This document shows positions 17,588-27,679 of a stretch of 36,809 bases of DNA, piece after piece. Below the pieces are notes generated by a model, which saw only the letters and a program-made list of their open reading frames with translations, did no database searches and was not told the origin of the DNA. The first letter of the stretch is position 1. Each line of letters begins with the position of its first letter. A program made the translations under genes and the position numbers. Source of the DNA: Planctomycetota bacterium (GTDB lineage: Bacteria; Planctomycetota; Phycisphaerae; Sedimentisphaerales; Anaerobacaceae); NCBI GenBank assembly GCA_012517265.1, contig JAAYVJ010000460.1:1-36809 (forward strand), read 5' to 3'.

Positions 17588-18319
17588 CTACATGTGTTGC
17601 TCCATCTGATCGACGACGCGTGCCTTCTCATCGTCGGACATCTTGTTCCATTCCTCCTGGGCCCTGGCCTTCTCCTCGGGCGAGGCCGAATTCCACTTCT
17701 CCATCAGCACCGCGCGGAGCCGCGGCGAAAGCGTCACGCCCAGCCAGCCCAGCGGGTCGTCTTGTTCGACGGCGGCCGCCGTCTCGACTTTCGGCGTCTC
17801 GGCCGGCTTGCCCTCGTTCTTCTTGGCCTCCGCCGGGGCTTCCTTCTTGGGCTCGCCCCTGGCCACCGGCGGACCGGACGGTTCGGACGTCGCCGCTCCA
17901 ATCGGGGCGAGATTCGTCGTCTTGCCCTCCCATTCAACCGTCACATAGGTCGGCCGAACCTCCACGATCGTCGCGTCGCCGATCTTCGCCCCGGCCTTGT
18001 ACCACTGGCCCGCGACGAAAGCCTCGTCCCCCAGAATGCCGTCAACCTGTTTGACCGGATTCTCCTTCGGCGGTTCCTTGATGAACAGGTTCTTTCCCTT
18101 GATCGCATCGGCCGTCTTGCGGGCCTGCTCCAAACACCCTTTCAGGCCGTCCGGATCGCGATCGGCCTTCGCCACGCCGCCCAGTCCCTGCATCCGTCCT
18201 CGCTCGGCGCAGAAGGCCGCCACCTTGGCGAAAGCCGACGCGCCAAACAGAAGGGCGACCGCCATCAGCATCGGTGCAACCCGGTCGTTCCGATTTGTGT
18301 CGACTGTCTTCACCTGCAC
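17588..18319 (-). CDS. GspC/PilP-like protein, paralogue of the adjacent ORF
   Basis: KGKNLFIKEPPKENPVKQVDGILGDEAFVAGQWYKAGAKIGDATIVEVRPTYVTVEWEGKTTNLAPIG matches the 16860..17549 product domain; tail SPEEKARAQEEWNKMSDDEKARVVDQMEQHM. GTG start. Confidence 0.62.
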   Translation of the reverse strand: MQVKTVDTNRNDRVAPMLMAVALLFGASAFAKVAAFCAERGRMQGLGGVAKADRDPDGLKGCLEQARKTADAIKGKNLFIKEPPKENPVKQVDGILGDEAFVAGQWYKAGAKIGDATIVEVRPTYVTVEWEGKTTNLAPIGAATSEPSGPPVARGEPKKEAPAEAKKNEGKPAETPKVETAAAVEQDDPLGWLGVTLSPRLRAVLMEKWNSASPEEKARAQEEWNKMSDDEKARVVDQMEQHM

Positions 18320-18349
18320 GCCTCACCCAATCCGCGATCCGTTTCTCGC

Positions 18350-18886
18350 TCACTTGACGAACGTGCTGACCGTCAGATCGATCTCAATCTCCTTGTCCTT
18401 CCTCTTCTCCGGCGGCTCCTTTGTGTCACACTGGAACCGCAACTCCTCGATCCCGACCAGGTACGGATTCTCTTTCAGATTCGAAAGGAAGTCGAGCAAT
18501 TGGTCAAACTTGCACTTGCCCTTGCACTTGATCTTGAGCACCCGGTACGGCACGCTCCGGGGCTTCCTCACCGGCAAGAACTGCAAAGGCTCGGTGTTGA
18601 TCCCGGCCTTCTTAAGTTGCTCGTGCAACTTGTCCCGGAACAGGAATTTCTGTCTGTCCTCGACCTGCGGCTGCTCGATCACCGGCACCATCATCGCCAG
18701 GGCCGCCTGACGGTTCTGGTCCGTCTCGACCTCGCCGAGCTTGTTCTTGGCGGCCGCCAGGGTGCGCCGGGCCTCGCTCCAGCGGTCGTACCCCTTGGCT
18801 CCATATGTCAGAACGAAGATGAACACCGCCGACGCCGCCCCGAACAGGACCAGGCGTCTCTCGCGTGGATTCAGTTTTCTTGTCAT
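18350..18886 (-). CDS. GspM/PilO-like T2SS inner-membrane protein
   Basis: 178 aa; MTRKLNPRERRLVLFGAASAVFIFVLTYGAKGYDRW (N-terminal TM), coiled coil, then ferredoxin-like region; position after the GspL-like gene. Confidence 0.65.
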   Translation of the reverse strand: MTRKLNPRERRLVLFGAASAVFIFVLTYGAKGYDRWSEARRTLAAAKNKLGEVETDQNRQAALAMMVPVIEQPQVEDRQKFLFRDKLHEQLKKAGINTEPLQFLPVRKPRSVPYRVLKIKCKGKCKFDQLLDFLSNLKENPYLVGIEELRFQCDTKEPPEKRKDKEIEIDLTVSTFVK

Positions 18887-18929
18887 CTGATTTCCGATTC
18901 ACCCATTGCCGATTGCCGCACGCGGCCAC

Positions 18930-20375
18930 TCACAGCGCCGCTTCCTTCTTCGAGAACTCCTTGTATTGGAACGCGATCGTGAACTTGATCTTCTTGGTCT
19001 TGGAATCGCGTGCGTTGTTCACGATCTCCGCGTCCTTGAGTTCCTTGTGCTCCCGCAGATTCGCCTGGAACTTCCACATCTGCTCCATGTTGTCCGCCTG
19101 GCCGGTCACCGAGACCGCCTGGCCCTTCTTAAACTGAAAAGCATCGAGCACGACGCCCTCGTTCTGGCCGGCGTTGATCAGCGTCAACAACTCCAGCATG
19201 TCCGGCCGGTTGCGGGCCACGGTCTTGACCAGCGACTGTTGCTGGAGAGACGCCTGGAACTCCGGCTGCCGGGCCATCGCATCCCACCGCTTGGCGCTGG
19301 CTACGTCGGTGAAGTAGACCGTCAGAAGAAGGACGATCAACATAACCGCCGCCGCCGCGCCCGCCAGCGCCACCGAACGCCACGCGGACGCCGCTTTTTC
19401 CGCCTCCTGCTCCTGGAGCACGCGGTCGAAGAGGTTGAGCGCTCCTGACGACCTGTCCAAGGCGAGCAAGGCAAGGCCCAGCGGCGTGCGATACTCGTAG
19501 GCCTCCTTGGCTCCAAAGCCGGCCGGAAGCCGGAGATTCGCCCCGTCCGCAACGAGGGCCCGCGCCGAGACGCCCGCGGCGTTCAATTGCTCGACCAACC
19601 TCGCTATCGCTTCGCCGCCGTCCGAGAGAACAACCACCGGCCAGGGTCCCGTGCCGTCCCAGCCGAACGAGGTCAACATGATCTGCAGTTCATGCAGGAA
19701 CCGATCCATCAGGGCGGCCGTCTCCGAGGCCGGCGAGAGCGCCGCCATCCCCATATCGAGCACCCCGGCCCGCGTGATCAAGCCGTTCTGAACCAGGCAC
19801 ACCTGCGCATTCTCGGCGCCGACGCTCAGCACCAGCGCCTGCGTTTCCCGATTGGAGAAGAGGCTCTGCCACGCCTTGGCCGTTCCCTCGCACGACAGCA
19901 GAATGGTGCGAGGCCGAAAGTCCTTCACTGCCGCAGCGAACTTGTGAAGATGCTCCTTGCGGGCCGCTGCAATCGTGACATCCAGGTTGCCGTTGTTCGC
20001 GTGGCTCGCGCGCCAGGCGACCTCGATCTGGTCCGGGGGCAGCGGAAGCAACGACTCGGCCTGCATCTTCACGATGGCCGCAATCTCGTGGTCGTCCACG
20101 GCCGGGGCGCTGATTTGATAGAACGCCACGCCGGTCGAATCCAGCCCGACCACGGCCGGGGAGTGCCGCCTGGCGGTCTTCTCCCGGCTGTCGGCATTCG
20201 TTGCGACCCCGCATTCGATCGCGAAACTGTTCCACGTCTGCTGCTCGGCCGGCAGTTCCTTGGCCCACAGCAGCTCGACGTGTCCGTCCAGACGGCGTAC
20301 CTCGACGGCCTTGAACCGGGCGTCTTCCTTCGCGACCGCGATCACCGAGTGCGGTGTCTTCTCGCCTTTGCTCAT
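18930..20375 (-). CDS. GspL-like protein (PilM-like actin-fold domain fused to TM and PilN-like domain)
   Basis: From MSKGEKTPHSVIAVAKEDARFKAVEVRRLDG; PPDQIEVAWRASH, VVGLDSTGVAFYQI; TM AGAAAAVMLIVLLLTVYF; C-terminal PilN-like segment. Its start overlaps the gspK stop. Confidence 0.72.
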   Translation of the reverse strand: MSKGEKTPHSVIAVAKEDARFKAVEVRRLDGHVELLWAKELPAEQQTWNSFAIECGVATNADSREKTARRHSPAVVGLDSTGVAFYQISAPAVDDHEIAAIVKMQAESLLPLPPDQIEVAWRASHANNGNLDVTIAAARKEHLHKFAAAVKDFRPRTILLSCEGTAKAWQSLFSNRETQALVLSVGAENAQVCLVQNGLITRAGVLDMGMAALSPASETAALMDRFLHELQIMLTSFGWDGTGPWPVVVLSDGGEAIARLVEQLNAAGVSARALVADGANLRLPAGFGAKEAYEYRTPLGLALLALDRSSGALNLFDRVLQEQEAEKAASAWRSVALAGAAAAVMLIVLLLTVYFTDVASAKRWDAMARQPEFQASLQQQSLVKTVARNRPDMLELLTLINAGQNEGVVLDAFQFKKGQAVSVTGQADNMEQMWKFQANLREHKELKDAEIVNNARDSKTKKIKFTIAFQYKEFSKKEAAL

Positions 20376-21745
20376 CAGAAGTTGGCTCCCTGATACCAAT
20401 AGAGAATCGTGCACGGCGACGCGCTGCGATCGACGACGCTTTCGGTTCGAAAAGTCGCGCCGGTGACGTCCGCCGTGGCAAGGCACTGAATCGTGAACAC
20501 ATCCGAGCGAACGGTGACTACGTCCGCAACGCTCTTGAATCGTTCGAGACTGATCGACGATTGATTGAGCAGATCCGCCACGCTCGTGTACCCGTACGCA
20601 AGGGCGGCGCGGTCGGCGACGATCGACCTCGCGATCTGCTCGGCCTGGTCGTCCACGCCGAAGAGCGTCTTGAGGACCGCCACCGGCGCGGTGTTGATGT
20701 TGATCTTGCCGGGGAGTTTCTTCTCGCCCGAGATGGTGATGCGATCGGCGATCTGGCCGAACGTCTGCATGTCCATGGGTTCGGCCTGATCCTGGTTACC
20801 GCCCGAACCCTCGGAGGCGGTCTTGGGGCTGCGGTCGTTGATCAGATCCGCGATGCTGCGGAAACCGCCGCCGCGGTTGTCCACGATCCACTTGGCCTGC
20901 GAGGCCTTCAGACCCAGTCCGTCCTGAAGCTGCTGCTGGTTCGCCTGGTTGATGTTGATCCGATCCTCGCCGGCGCCGTCCACGTTCCGCTCATACGAAT
21001 AGCAGGTCAGATACGCGATCCAGCCCTGGTCGAGACGGTCGTCGCCGTTGTCCGGCGGCGGACTCAGATCCCCGTCCCGCTCGTTGGCGTCCAGCAGGCC
21101 GTTGAGATTGGCGTCCTCGCCGTAGAGCTTCTCCTCCGTGACGCCCTTGACCTTGAGCAATTCCCGCACCGTCTTGAACGGCCCGTTGCGGATCTTGTAG
21201 GGGATGGGCAGATTCTCGTAGTATCCCGCCTCGGCGCCGAGCGGCTGCGGATCGTCGTTGTCGTCCCGCCAGTCCACAATCGCTTCGGCGATCTCCTCCT
21301 CCATGTACGGCAGAGCCATGAACTGGTCTTTCGTCGCCACGTTGATATTCAGCTTGCCCGCTTCGTCGTACACGCGGACGCTGTATCGACACCGCTCCAG
21401 GACCACGTCGTTGAAATCCTCGTCATTGTCGCTCCAGAGATCCGCCAGACAGTCGCTGTCTTTCGGATCCTCATTGAGAATTCCGATCGCGTTCTCCGTT
21501 CCCGCCCGGCAGGCCCACTTGCAACGGACCTCGTCGGTGGCCGCCATGGCCATCTTCATATTGAGCCGGCTGGTCTGCCCGACCACGGCAACGACGGCCG
21601 TCATCACCGCGAGGATCCAGAGCACCGCGACCAGAACCAGCCCGCTCCCCCGCACGTCCCAGGGACAGACCCGGGGCGCAAGGCGTGCGGCCCGTGCCTT
21701 TGCCCCGTCAAATCCTCTGTTGTCCCATGGCATCTGCATCGTCAT
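20375..21745 (-). CDS. gspK: Type II secretion system minor pseudopilin GspK
   Basis: GSGLVLVAVLWILAVMTAVVAVVGQTSRLNMKMA; DEAGKLNINVATKDQFMALP; repeated helix-hairpin-helix-like NINTAPVAVLKTLFG. Start ATG 21745 overlaps the gspJ stop. Confidence 0.88.
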   Translation of the reverse strand: MTMQMPWDNRGFDGAKARAARLAPRVCPWDVRGSGLVLVAVLWILAVMTAVVAVVGQTSRLNMKMAMAATDEVRCKWACRAGTENAIGILNEDPKDSDCLADLWSDNDEDFNDVVLERCRYSVRVYDEAGKLNINVATKDQFMALPYMEEEIAEAIVDWRDDNDDPQPLGAEAGYYENLPIPYKIRNGPFKTVRELLKVKGVTEEKLYGEDANLNGLLDANERDGDLSPPPDNGDDRLDQGWIAYLTCYSYERNVDGAGEDRININQANQQQLQDGLGLKASQAKWIVDNRGGGFRSIADLINDRSPKTASEGSGGNQDQAEPMDMQTFGQIADRITISGEKKLPGKININTAPVAVLKTLFGVDDQAEQIARSIVADRAALAYGYTSVADLLNQSSISLERFKSVADVVTVRSDVFTIQCLATADVTGATFRTESVVDRSASPCTILYWYQGANF

Positions 21746-22542
21746 CGACCTTGAGGTCCTTGGTTTCCCTGATCGCTCGGGTTGCCCTGTCCTTGGTTCC
21801 CCTGATCGCCAGAGTTCTGCCGATTCGATCCCTCGTCCCCCTGGGGCGATTCGCCCTGCTGCTGATCCCCCGCCGAGACCTCCGCCATCCGCGGAAACGC
21901 GACAGTAAAGACTTCCAGAACCGGGTCCCCCTTCTCTGGCGGAACCGTCCCCAGCGTGACTTCGATCAGCTTCGGGAGCGTCCGCATTTCCTCCGTCCAC
22001 TCGCCTTGCCATTCCTGGCCGTCGTAGAACCGGATGTAGAAGATCCCGATCTTGTCGCTAATCGGCGTCAGGACGCCGCGGGGCTCGCGTTCCTTGTCCG
22101 GGTTGGGCCACAGCCGGCGAAAGAGCACGGTCTGCTCCTCGGGCGACCCGCCGACGCCGGAAGGCGGGGCCTCGCCCTGATGGCTCCCCAAGAAGTACTC
22201 CACCTCATAGACGTCGCCCTCGGGCTGATCGACCCGCGCCTTGGCACGCCCCACCGTATAGAACGTCAGGAACGGAGGGCTGTCGATGTCGGAGCCCTGC
22301 GAAACCCCGAGCAATTTCATGTTCTCAGGGCTCGGGTCGCGGTAGAGATTGGCCAGGTCCTGCGCGATCATCCTGGCGGCGAATCGAATCTCGCCGTGCA
22401 CCTCGCTGACCTTGCCGACAGTCTGGGCGGTGTGGGAGACGGCGTTCATCGCGCCGACCGCGACGATCGCGATGAAGCCGCTGAGCGTCGAGGCGACCAG
22501 GACCTCCGCGAGCGTGAATCCCTTGTTCCGCATGCGTGTCAT
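21742..22542 (-). CDS. gspJ: Type II secretion system minor pseudopilin GspJ
   Basis: MTRMRNKGFTLAEVLVASTLSGFIAIVAVGAMNAV prepilin signal; GspJ position in operon. Start 22542 overlaps the upstream stop. Confidence 0.82.
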   Translation of the reverse strand: MTRMRNKGFTLAEVLVASTLSGFIAIVAVGAMNAVSHTAQTVGKVSEVHGEIRFAARMIAQDLANLYRDPSPENMKLLGVSQGSDIDSPPFLTFYTVGRAKARVDQPEGDVYEVEYFLGSHQGEAPPSGVGGSPEEQTVLFRRLWPNPDKEREPRGVLTPISDKIGIFYIRFYDGQEWQGEWTEEMRTLPKLIEVTLGTVPPEKGDPVLEVFTVAFPRMAEVSAGDQQQGESPQGDEGSNRQNSGDQGNQGQGNPSDQGNQGPQGR

Positions 22543-22964
22543 GGGGTCTGCGATTCCTCCGGGGTGGCCTCGCTGGCGAGCGAGGCGCCGTTCAGCATGG
22601 TCTGAGCCGTCACGTGATAGGGCCGCTTGCCCTCCAGCCAGGTCACCGTGATTTTCACCGCATACAGATTGTCGGTCCCCGTGTACTCCGTGGCCACCAC
22701 CCACTGGTAGCCCGGTTCGAGCTGATCGTTCACGCCCTCCATCCGACCGGCCTCGATGAACTGGTCGATCCCAACCTGATCGATCACCGTCAACTGCTGA
22801 TCGATCACCGAAGCCGCCATCTCGTAATGCCGGTGCAGACGGGTGCTGGTCAGAGCGTTCGTGCTGATCGCGCCGAGAGTCAGCACGGTCGCCGAAAGGA
22901 TCATGCTGGCCACCAGCGTCTCGACCAGGTTGAAGCCGCGTTTTCGCACCGTCGTCCGCATCAT
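22539..22964 (-). CDS. gspI: Type II secretion system minor pseudopilin GspI-like
   Basis: MMRTTVRKRGFNLVETLVASMILSATVLTLGAISTNAL prepilin signal; operon position. Confidence 0.78.
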   Translation of the reverse strand: MMRTTVRKRGFNLVETLVASMILSATVLTLGAISTNALTSTRLHRHYEMAASVIDQQLTVIDQVGIDQFIEAGRMEGVNDQLEPGYQWVVATEYTGTDNLYAVKITVTWLEGKRPYHVTAQTMLNGASLASEATPEESQTP

Positions 22965-23602
22965 CGCCTCGATGTCCCGTTTCCTTCTTCCAGGTCCAGA
23001 TCGACGCTCACCCCCCTGACGTCCGTGGTCAGGCCGGGATAGAGATCCGCCTTGCCCGTCGCGGCGACCACCGCGATCGAGCAGTGGGTCTTGCCGTCGC
23101 CGATCTGGACGATCGCCGGCTCCGCCGAGCCGCTGGGGAAGAACATGACCCGGCTCTCCAGGTCCGTCTGGGCCGAGCCGGCTTCACCGTACGACAGCAA
23201 CTGCACGTCCTCGAACTTCACGTCGCCCTCGAACTTCACCGGCTTGCAGAAGTAGTCCCGCACGAGAACCTTGTGCGACTCGCCCGTCTGGGGATCGGTC
23301 TGCGTGGTCGCCAGAAGAAAACCCCGGTTGTTCGGATCGATCTGCAGCTCGTACGGCCGCTGCTGCTCGATCGCCATGATCCGGGCGTACCTCGCCATCA
23401 GGAGAAACTGGCGGGCCGCCTTCTCCACGAGCAGCTTCTTGTACGTCCCGACGCAATACCCGCCGCCCAGCGTGCCCAGCATCGCGATGATGGCCACCAC
23501 GAGCAGGATCTCCGTCAGGGTGAACCCGCAGGCCGGTCTTCGATTTCCGATTATTGATCTTCGATCTGAGGACACGACGTCTGGCTCTCTGCAAATCAGC
23601 AA
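22961..23602 (-). CDS. gspH: Type II secretion system minor pseudopilin GspH-like
   Basis: ACGFTLTEILLVVAIIAMLGTLGGGYCVGTYKKLLVEKAARQFLLMARYARIMAIEQQRPYELQID. True start may be internal to the ORF. Confidence 0.8.
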   Translation of the reverse strand: MLICREPDVVSSDRRSIIGNRRPACGFTLTEILLVVAIIAMLGTLGGGYCVGTYKKLLVEKAARQFLLMARYARIMAIEQQRPYELQIDPNNRGFLLATTQTDPQTGESHKVLVRDYFCKPVKFEGDVKFEDVQLLSYGEAGSAQTDLESRVMFFPSGSAEPAIVQIGDGKTHCSIAVVAATGKADLYPGLTTDVRGVSVDLDLEEGNGTSRR

Positions 23603-23629
23603 TCAACCATCAAGAATCGAACGTCACCG

Positions 23630-24061
23630 TCAGTCATTGACGATATCCGCGTTCTCGCCTTCGCCGCCTTCCTGGCCGTCGGCCCCGAGGCAAATCAGGT
23701 CGTAGCTCCCGACGTTCGTCTGCCCCTCTGAAATGTACTGGTACTCGCGGCCCCAGGGGTCCAGGAGCTGGCTCTTCTTGAGATAGGGGCCCGCCCATTT
23801 CTCCTCCAGCTCCGGCGGAGCGACCAGCAGGGCTTCGAGCCCGCCTTCGGACTCGTCCGGCAGCCGCCCGCAGTCATACTGGAATCTCGCCAGGGAGTCC
23901 TCGATGATCGCCATCTTCGCTCGGGCGATGTCCCCTTTGGTCTTGCCCATCCCGCGGAACACGCGGGGCACCAGCATGGCCGCCAGCATCGTGATGATTC
24001 CGACCACCACGAGCAGTTCGACCAGCGTGAAGGCCTTTCTTTGGCGTTTGGTACGTTTCAT
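23630..24061 (-). CDS. gspG: Type II secretion system major pseudopilin GspG
   Basis: MKRTKRQRKAFTLVELLVVVGIITMLAAMLVPRVF; LLDPWGREYQYISEGQ...YDLICLGADGQEGGEGENADI is the GspG C-terminal signature. Confidence 0.95.
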   Translation of the reverse strand: MKRTKRQRKAFTLVELLVVVGIITMLAAMLVPRVFRGMGKTKGDIARAKMAIIEDSLARFQYDCGRLPDESEGGLEALLVAPPELEEKWAGPYLKKSQLLDPWGREYQYISEGQTNVGSYDLICLGADGQEGGEGENADIVND

Positions 24062-24128
24062 CCGACCACCTTTCGTATTGATCACGCTCACCTCGTCATT
24101 CTCATGCTCACGCGATTCGGTTCGCCCG

Positions 24129-25412
24129 TCAGGCACCGCCGGCGCTGAGCGACATCATCACGATCGGGAGGAGCGCCGCCGCGATCACGAACCCGATCAC
24201 GATGGCCAGCAACAGAATCAGCAGAGCGGGAAACAGGCTCATGAAGCGGTTGATCGCCGCATCGGCGTCCGCATCGAACGTGTCCGCCGCGTTCAACAGC
24301 AACTCATCAAGTTTACCCGTCTGCTCGCCGATCGCAACGATCTGCACCAGCAACGGCGGAAAATACCCCGAATCTTCCAGCGGCCCGGCCAGCGATTCGC
24401 CGCGCTTGACCTTCTCGGCCACCTGATCGACCTCTCGCGCCAGCACCTCGTTGCCCAGGGTGTCGCGAACGACCGCAAGCGACTCCAGAATGGTAACGCC
24501 GCCCTGCGTCAGCGCGCCCAGCGTACGAGCAAACCGCCCTACCGCAATGGTCCGCAGAACCGACCCGAGGACCGGGATCTTCAGGCGAAACGCGTCCCAT
24601 TGCGCCCGGCCCGTCGTCCGAGTCCATCGGCGAAGCTTGACGAGCCCTGCGACGATCGCGGCCAAGACGATCCAGCCGGGGACGCTGGTGAAAACAACCC
24701 GAAAGAAATGACTGGCGACCAGGAGAACGCGTGTCGGCAGAGGCATCGCCGACGAAGGCATGTCCACCGTTCCGAGGATCTTGGGCAACATGACGGTGAC
24801 GACGAGCACCGCCGAGGCCATGCCCAGACCCAACAGAAAGATCGGGTAGGCCGCCGCGGTCTTCATGTTCGATTTGATCTTCTCCTCCCGGGCCAGGATC
24901 ATCGCCAGTTGCGTGCTGGTCTGTTCGAGAATGCCGCCGGTTTCGCCGACGCGGATCATCGACAGGTAAAGGGCGTTGAAAACCCCTTTGTGCTCGGCCA
25001 GAGCCTCGGAAAGGGATTTGCCCCCGCTGACGTCCTTGGTCAGCCGGTCGAACATCCGCTTCATCGCGGGCCTTCGCTGCTGTTTTCGCATCAAATCCAG
25101 GCAGCTGAGCAAGGGAAGTCCCGCCCGCACGGCGGTGCTCAGCTGCGTGGTCATGGCCAGCACATCCCGGCTGGAGACGCGTCCATTGCGGAGGCGGTCC
25201 ATGAAACCGGACTCTCCAGGCGCCCCCGCGGCGTCTGCGCCGTGTGACTCGCTCTGAGAAGCCTCGTGCCCCTGGCCTTTTTCAATCAACTCCATGACGA
25301 AATGGCCCCGTTCGGTCAGCGCGGCCACCGCGCTGCGGCGGTCGGTTGCGTCCAGCACACCCGCGACGTGCGCTCCTCCTCGATCGACTGCTTTGTAGGC
25401 AAACTGGCCCAA
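24129..25412 (-). CDS. gspF: Type II secretion system inner-membrane platform protein GspF
   Basis: 427 aa; FAYKAVDRGGAHVAGVLDATDRRSAVAALTERG; TTQLSTAVRAGLPLLSCLDLM; MIRVGETGGILEQTSTQLA; VAIGEQTGKLDELLLNAADTFD. Confidence 0.95.
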   Translation of the reverse strand: MGQFAYKAVDRGGAHVAGVLDATDRRSAVAALTERGHFVMELIEKGQGHEASQSESHGADAAGAPGESGFMDRLRNGRVSSRDVLAMTTQLSTAVRAGLPLLSCLDLMRKQQRRPAMKRMFDRLTKDVSGGKSLSEALAEHKGVFNALYLSMIRVGETGGILEQTSTQLAMILAREEKIKSNMKTAAAYPIFLLGLGMASAVLVVTVMLPKILGTVDMPSSAMPLPTRVLLVASHFFRVVFTSVPGWIVLAAIVAGLVKLRRWTRTTGRAQWDAFRLKIPVLGSVLRTIAVGRFARTLGALTQGGVTILESLAVVRDTLGNEVLAREVDQVAEKVKRGESLAGPLEDSGYFPPLLVQIVAIGEQTGKLDELLLNAADTFDADADAAINRFMSLFPALLILLLAIVIGFVIAAALLPIVMMSLSAGGA

Positions 25413-25537
25413 GATCTACCCCACGTGGCAATTCTTCCAGGAAACCGGTACACGGATTGCCTGGGAGGATACAGGTCGAATGTCCATTCTTGCGAAATCC
25501 ACTCCCGTCGGACGGCCGCACACCCGCGACAGGTCGA

Positions 25538-27271
25538 CTATTCGTCTTCCCCGATCGTCTTGGCGACGCGGAAAATCTCCTCCGGCGTCGTGACCCCCTG
25601 CAAGACCTTGGCGAAACCGTCGTGCACCATGCTCACATGGTCGGCCGGGGCTTCTTTCAGGATCTGGTCACCCGAAGGACGCGAAGCGATCAATTCCCGG
25701 ATCCGCCCGGTAATGCGAAGCAACTCGAAGATGCCGACTCGCCCGGTCATACCGGTCTGATTGCAGTTGTTGCACCCGGCGCCATGATAGAACTTCGTGC
25801 CCGGGCCGACCTTGGCGAAGCCGTTGAAGCTCCGAAGCAGGGTCTCGTCCGGCTCGTACGGCTCCTTGCACTTCGGGCAGATCTTGCGGACCAGACGCTG
25901 GGCGAGAATGCCTTCCAGCGAGCTGGCCAGCAAGAACGGCTCGATCCCCATGTCGATCAGTCGAGTTACCGCGCCGCTGGCTTCGTTTGTGTGGAGGGTG
26001 GAAAAGACGAGGTGCCCCGTAAGGGCGGCTCGGATCGCGATTTCCGCGGTTTCCTTGTCGCGGATTTCGCCGACCATGATGACGTCCGGGTCATGACGAA
26101 GGATGTGCCGCAACCCCGTCGCGAACGTCAGACCTCGTTTGGGATTCACCGGCATCTGGTTGATGCCTTCGAGCTGGTACTCGACCGGATCCTCGATCGT
26201 GATCATCTTGACCGTGGGCGAGTAGATCTGGTTGAGGGCCGCGTAGAGCGTCGTCGTCTTGCCGGAGCCGGTCGGCCCGGTGACCAGGACGATCCCGTGG
26301 GTCTTCTTGAGACACTTGCCGAAGCCTTCGAGAGTGGCTTGGTTCATCCCCAGGTCGCTCAGGTGGATCAGCGACGCGGACCGGTCCAGAAGCCGCAACG
26401 CGACGCCTTCCCCGAACACCGTGGGCACGGTCGAGACGCGGATGTCGATCTTGCCCTTCTTGCCCATGAACTCGATGTGGCCGTCCTGAGGGACGAACCG
26501 CTCGGCGATGTTCATATTCGCCATGATCTTGATGCGGGAGACGATCGCGGCGTGGAGCCGCTTGGAAGACGGCGTCTTCTCCACCAGCAGGCCGTCGATG
26601 CGGTACTTGATCTTGACCTCGCGGTCGAACGGCTCAATGTGGATGTCGCTGGCGCGGGACTCGATGGCCTCGAAGATGATCAGGTTCACCAGGTTGACAA
26701 GCGACGGCTCGCGGGCCAGTTCGCTCAACTTGGCCGGGGAGAAGTCGCCGTTGCCGGAGTCCTCGTTGTCCGCCTGCTGCTCCTGCGGCGCCAGGTTGTC
26801 CAGCATCCTCGCCACGTTGCTGCCGTAGAATCGCAGGACCGCGTGTTCCAGTTGCACCGGGTCGGCGTAGAACCGCTGGATCATGCAGCCGGTGACCAGG
26901 CGCAAATCCTCGGTCACCTGGAGTTGGAAGGGGTCGGTCATGGCCACCGCCAGGCGGCCGTTCTCCCGCCACAGAGGCAGGATGTTGTGTTTGCTGACCA
27001 GTTCGGCGGGTACCAGGCCGATGATCTCTTCGCCGATAGAAACCTCGGACAGATCCACCCGCTCGATCCCGGCCTGGATGGAGAGCGCTTCGTTCAGCTG
27101 GGCCTGGGTGATATAGCCCAAATCGATGAGGATCTGCCCCAACTGCCTGTGCTTGACCTTCTGCTCGGCCAGCGCAACTCCGAGGTTCACCTCGTCCAGA
27201 TATGCCTTCTCACAGAGCAGCTCACCGAGCTTCTTTCTGCGAACCGTACTGCCCCGAGGCTCTATACCCAT
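25538..27271 (-). CDS. gspE: Type II secretion system ATPase GspE
   Basis: 577 aa; VTGPTGSGKTTTLYAAL (Walker A), DPDVIMVGEIRDKETAEIAIRAALTGHLVFSTLHTN, CPKCKEPY...GCNNCNQTGMTGR tetracysteine motif. Confidence 0.96.
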   Translation of the reverse strand: MGIEPRGSTVRRKKLGELLCEKAYLDEVNLGVALAEQKVKHRQLGQILIDLGYITQAQLNEALSIQAGIERVDLSEVSIGEEIIGLVPAELVSKHNILPLWRENGRLAVAMTDPFQLQVTEDLRLVTGCMIQRFYADPVQLEHAVLRFYGSNVARMLDNLAPQEQQADNEDSGNGDFSPAKLSELAREPSLVNLVNLIIFEAIESRASDIHIEPFDREVKIKYRIDGLLVEKTPSSKRLHAAIVSRIKIMANMNIAERFVPQDGHIEFMGKKGKIDIRVSTVPTVFGEGVALRLLDRSASLIHLSDLGMNQATLEGFGKCLKKTHGIVLVTGPTGSGKTTTLYAALNQIYSPTVKMITIEDPVEYQLEGINQMPVNPKRGLTFATGLRHILRHDPDVIMVGEIRDKETAEIAIRAALTGHLVFSTLHTNEASGAVTRLIDMGIEPFLLASSLEGILAQRLVRKICPKCKEPYEPDETLLRSFNGFAKVGPGTKFYHGAGCNNCNQTGMTGRVGIFELLRITGRIRELIASRPSGDQILKEAPADHVSMVHDGFAKVLQGVTTPEEIFRVAKTIGEDE

Positions 27272-27679
27272 CCCGTAACCTCAACTCCACACGTTGTCCG
27301 CCTGCAACCTCAGGCCGACCAACAATTTACATTCGATTCGGTGCAGCGGCCAATGAAATCCCTCGAATCGCCTCGCAGAGACGCTCTGCCGTGCGAACAG
27401 GGCCCACGCCTGGCCGCAGGAATCCCGACAGCCGCGTCCACCGCCACAGCCCATTCCCCGGGGCCCGCGGTGGCCTACCCAACATACCCTCCCCGGTCAC
27501 TACTTACAGACGCTCGGAGACACGCCTTTGTTACAGAAAAATGGATTTCCAACGTACGCGGACCGCGTTGCGACTCTCGTTCTCGGCAGAACCGTCGCCC
27601 CCCAAGACGGACAGGGCCGCTGCGACATCCTCCCATGGAATATCAGGACAATCCTTGCTTGAACAGGAGAAAAAATCAT

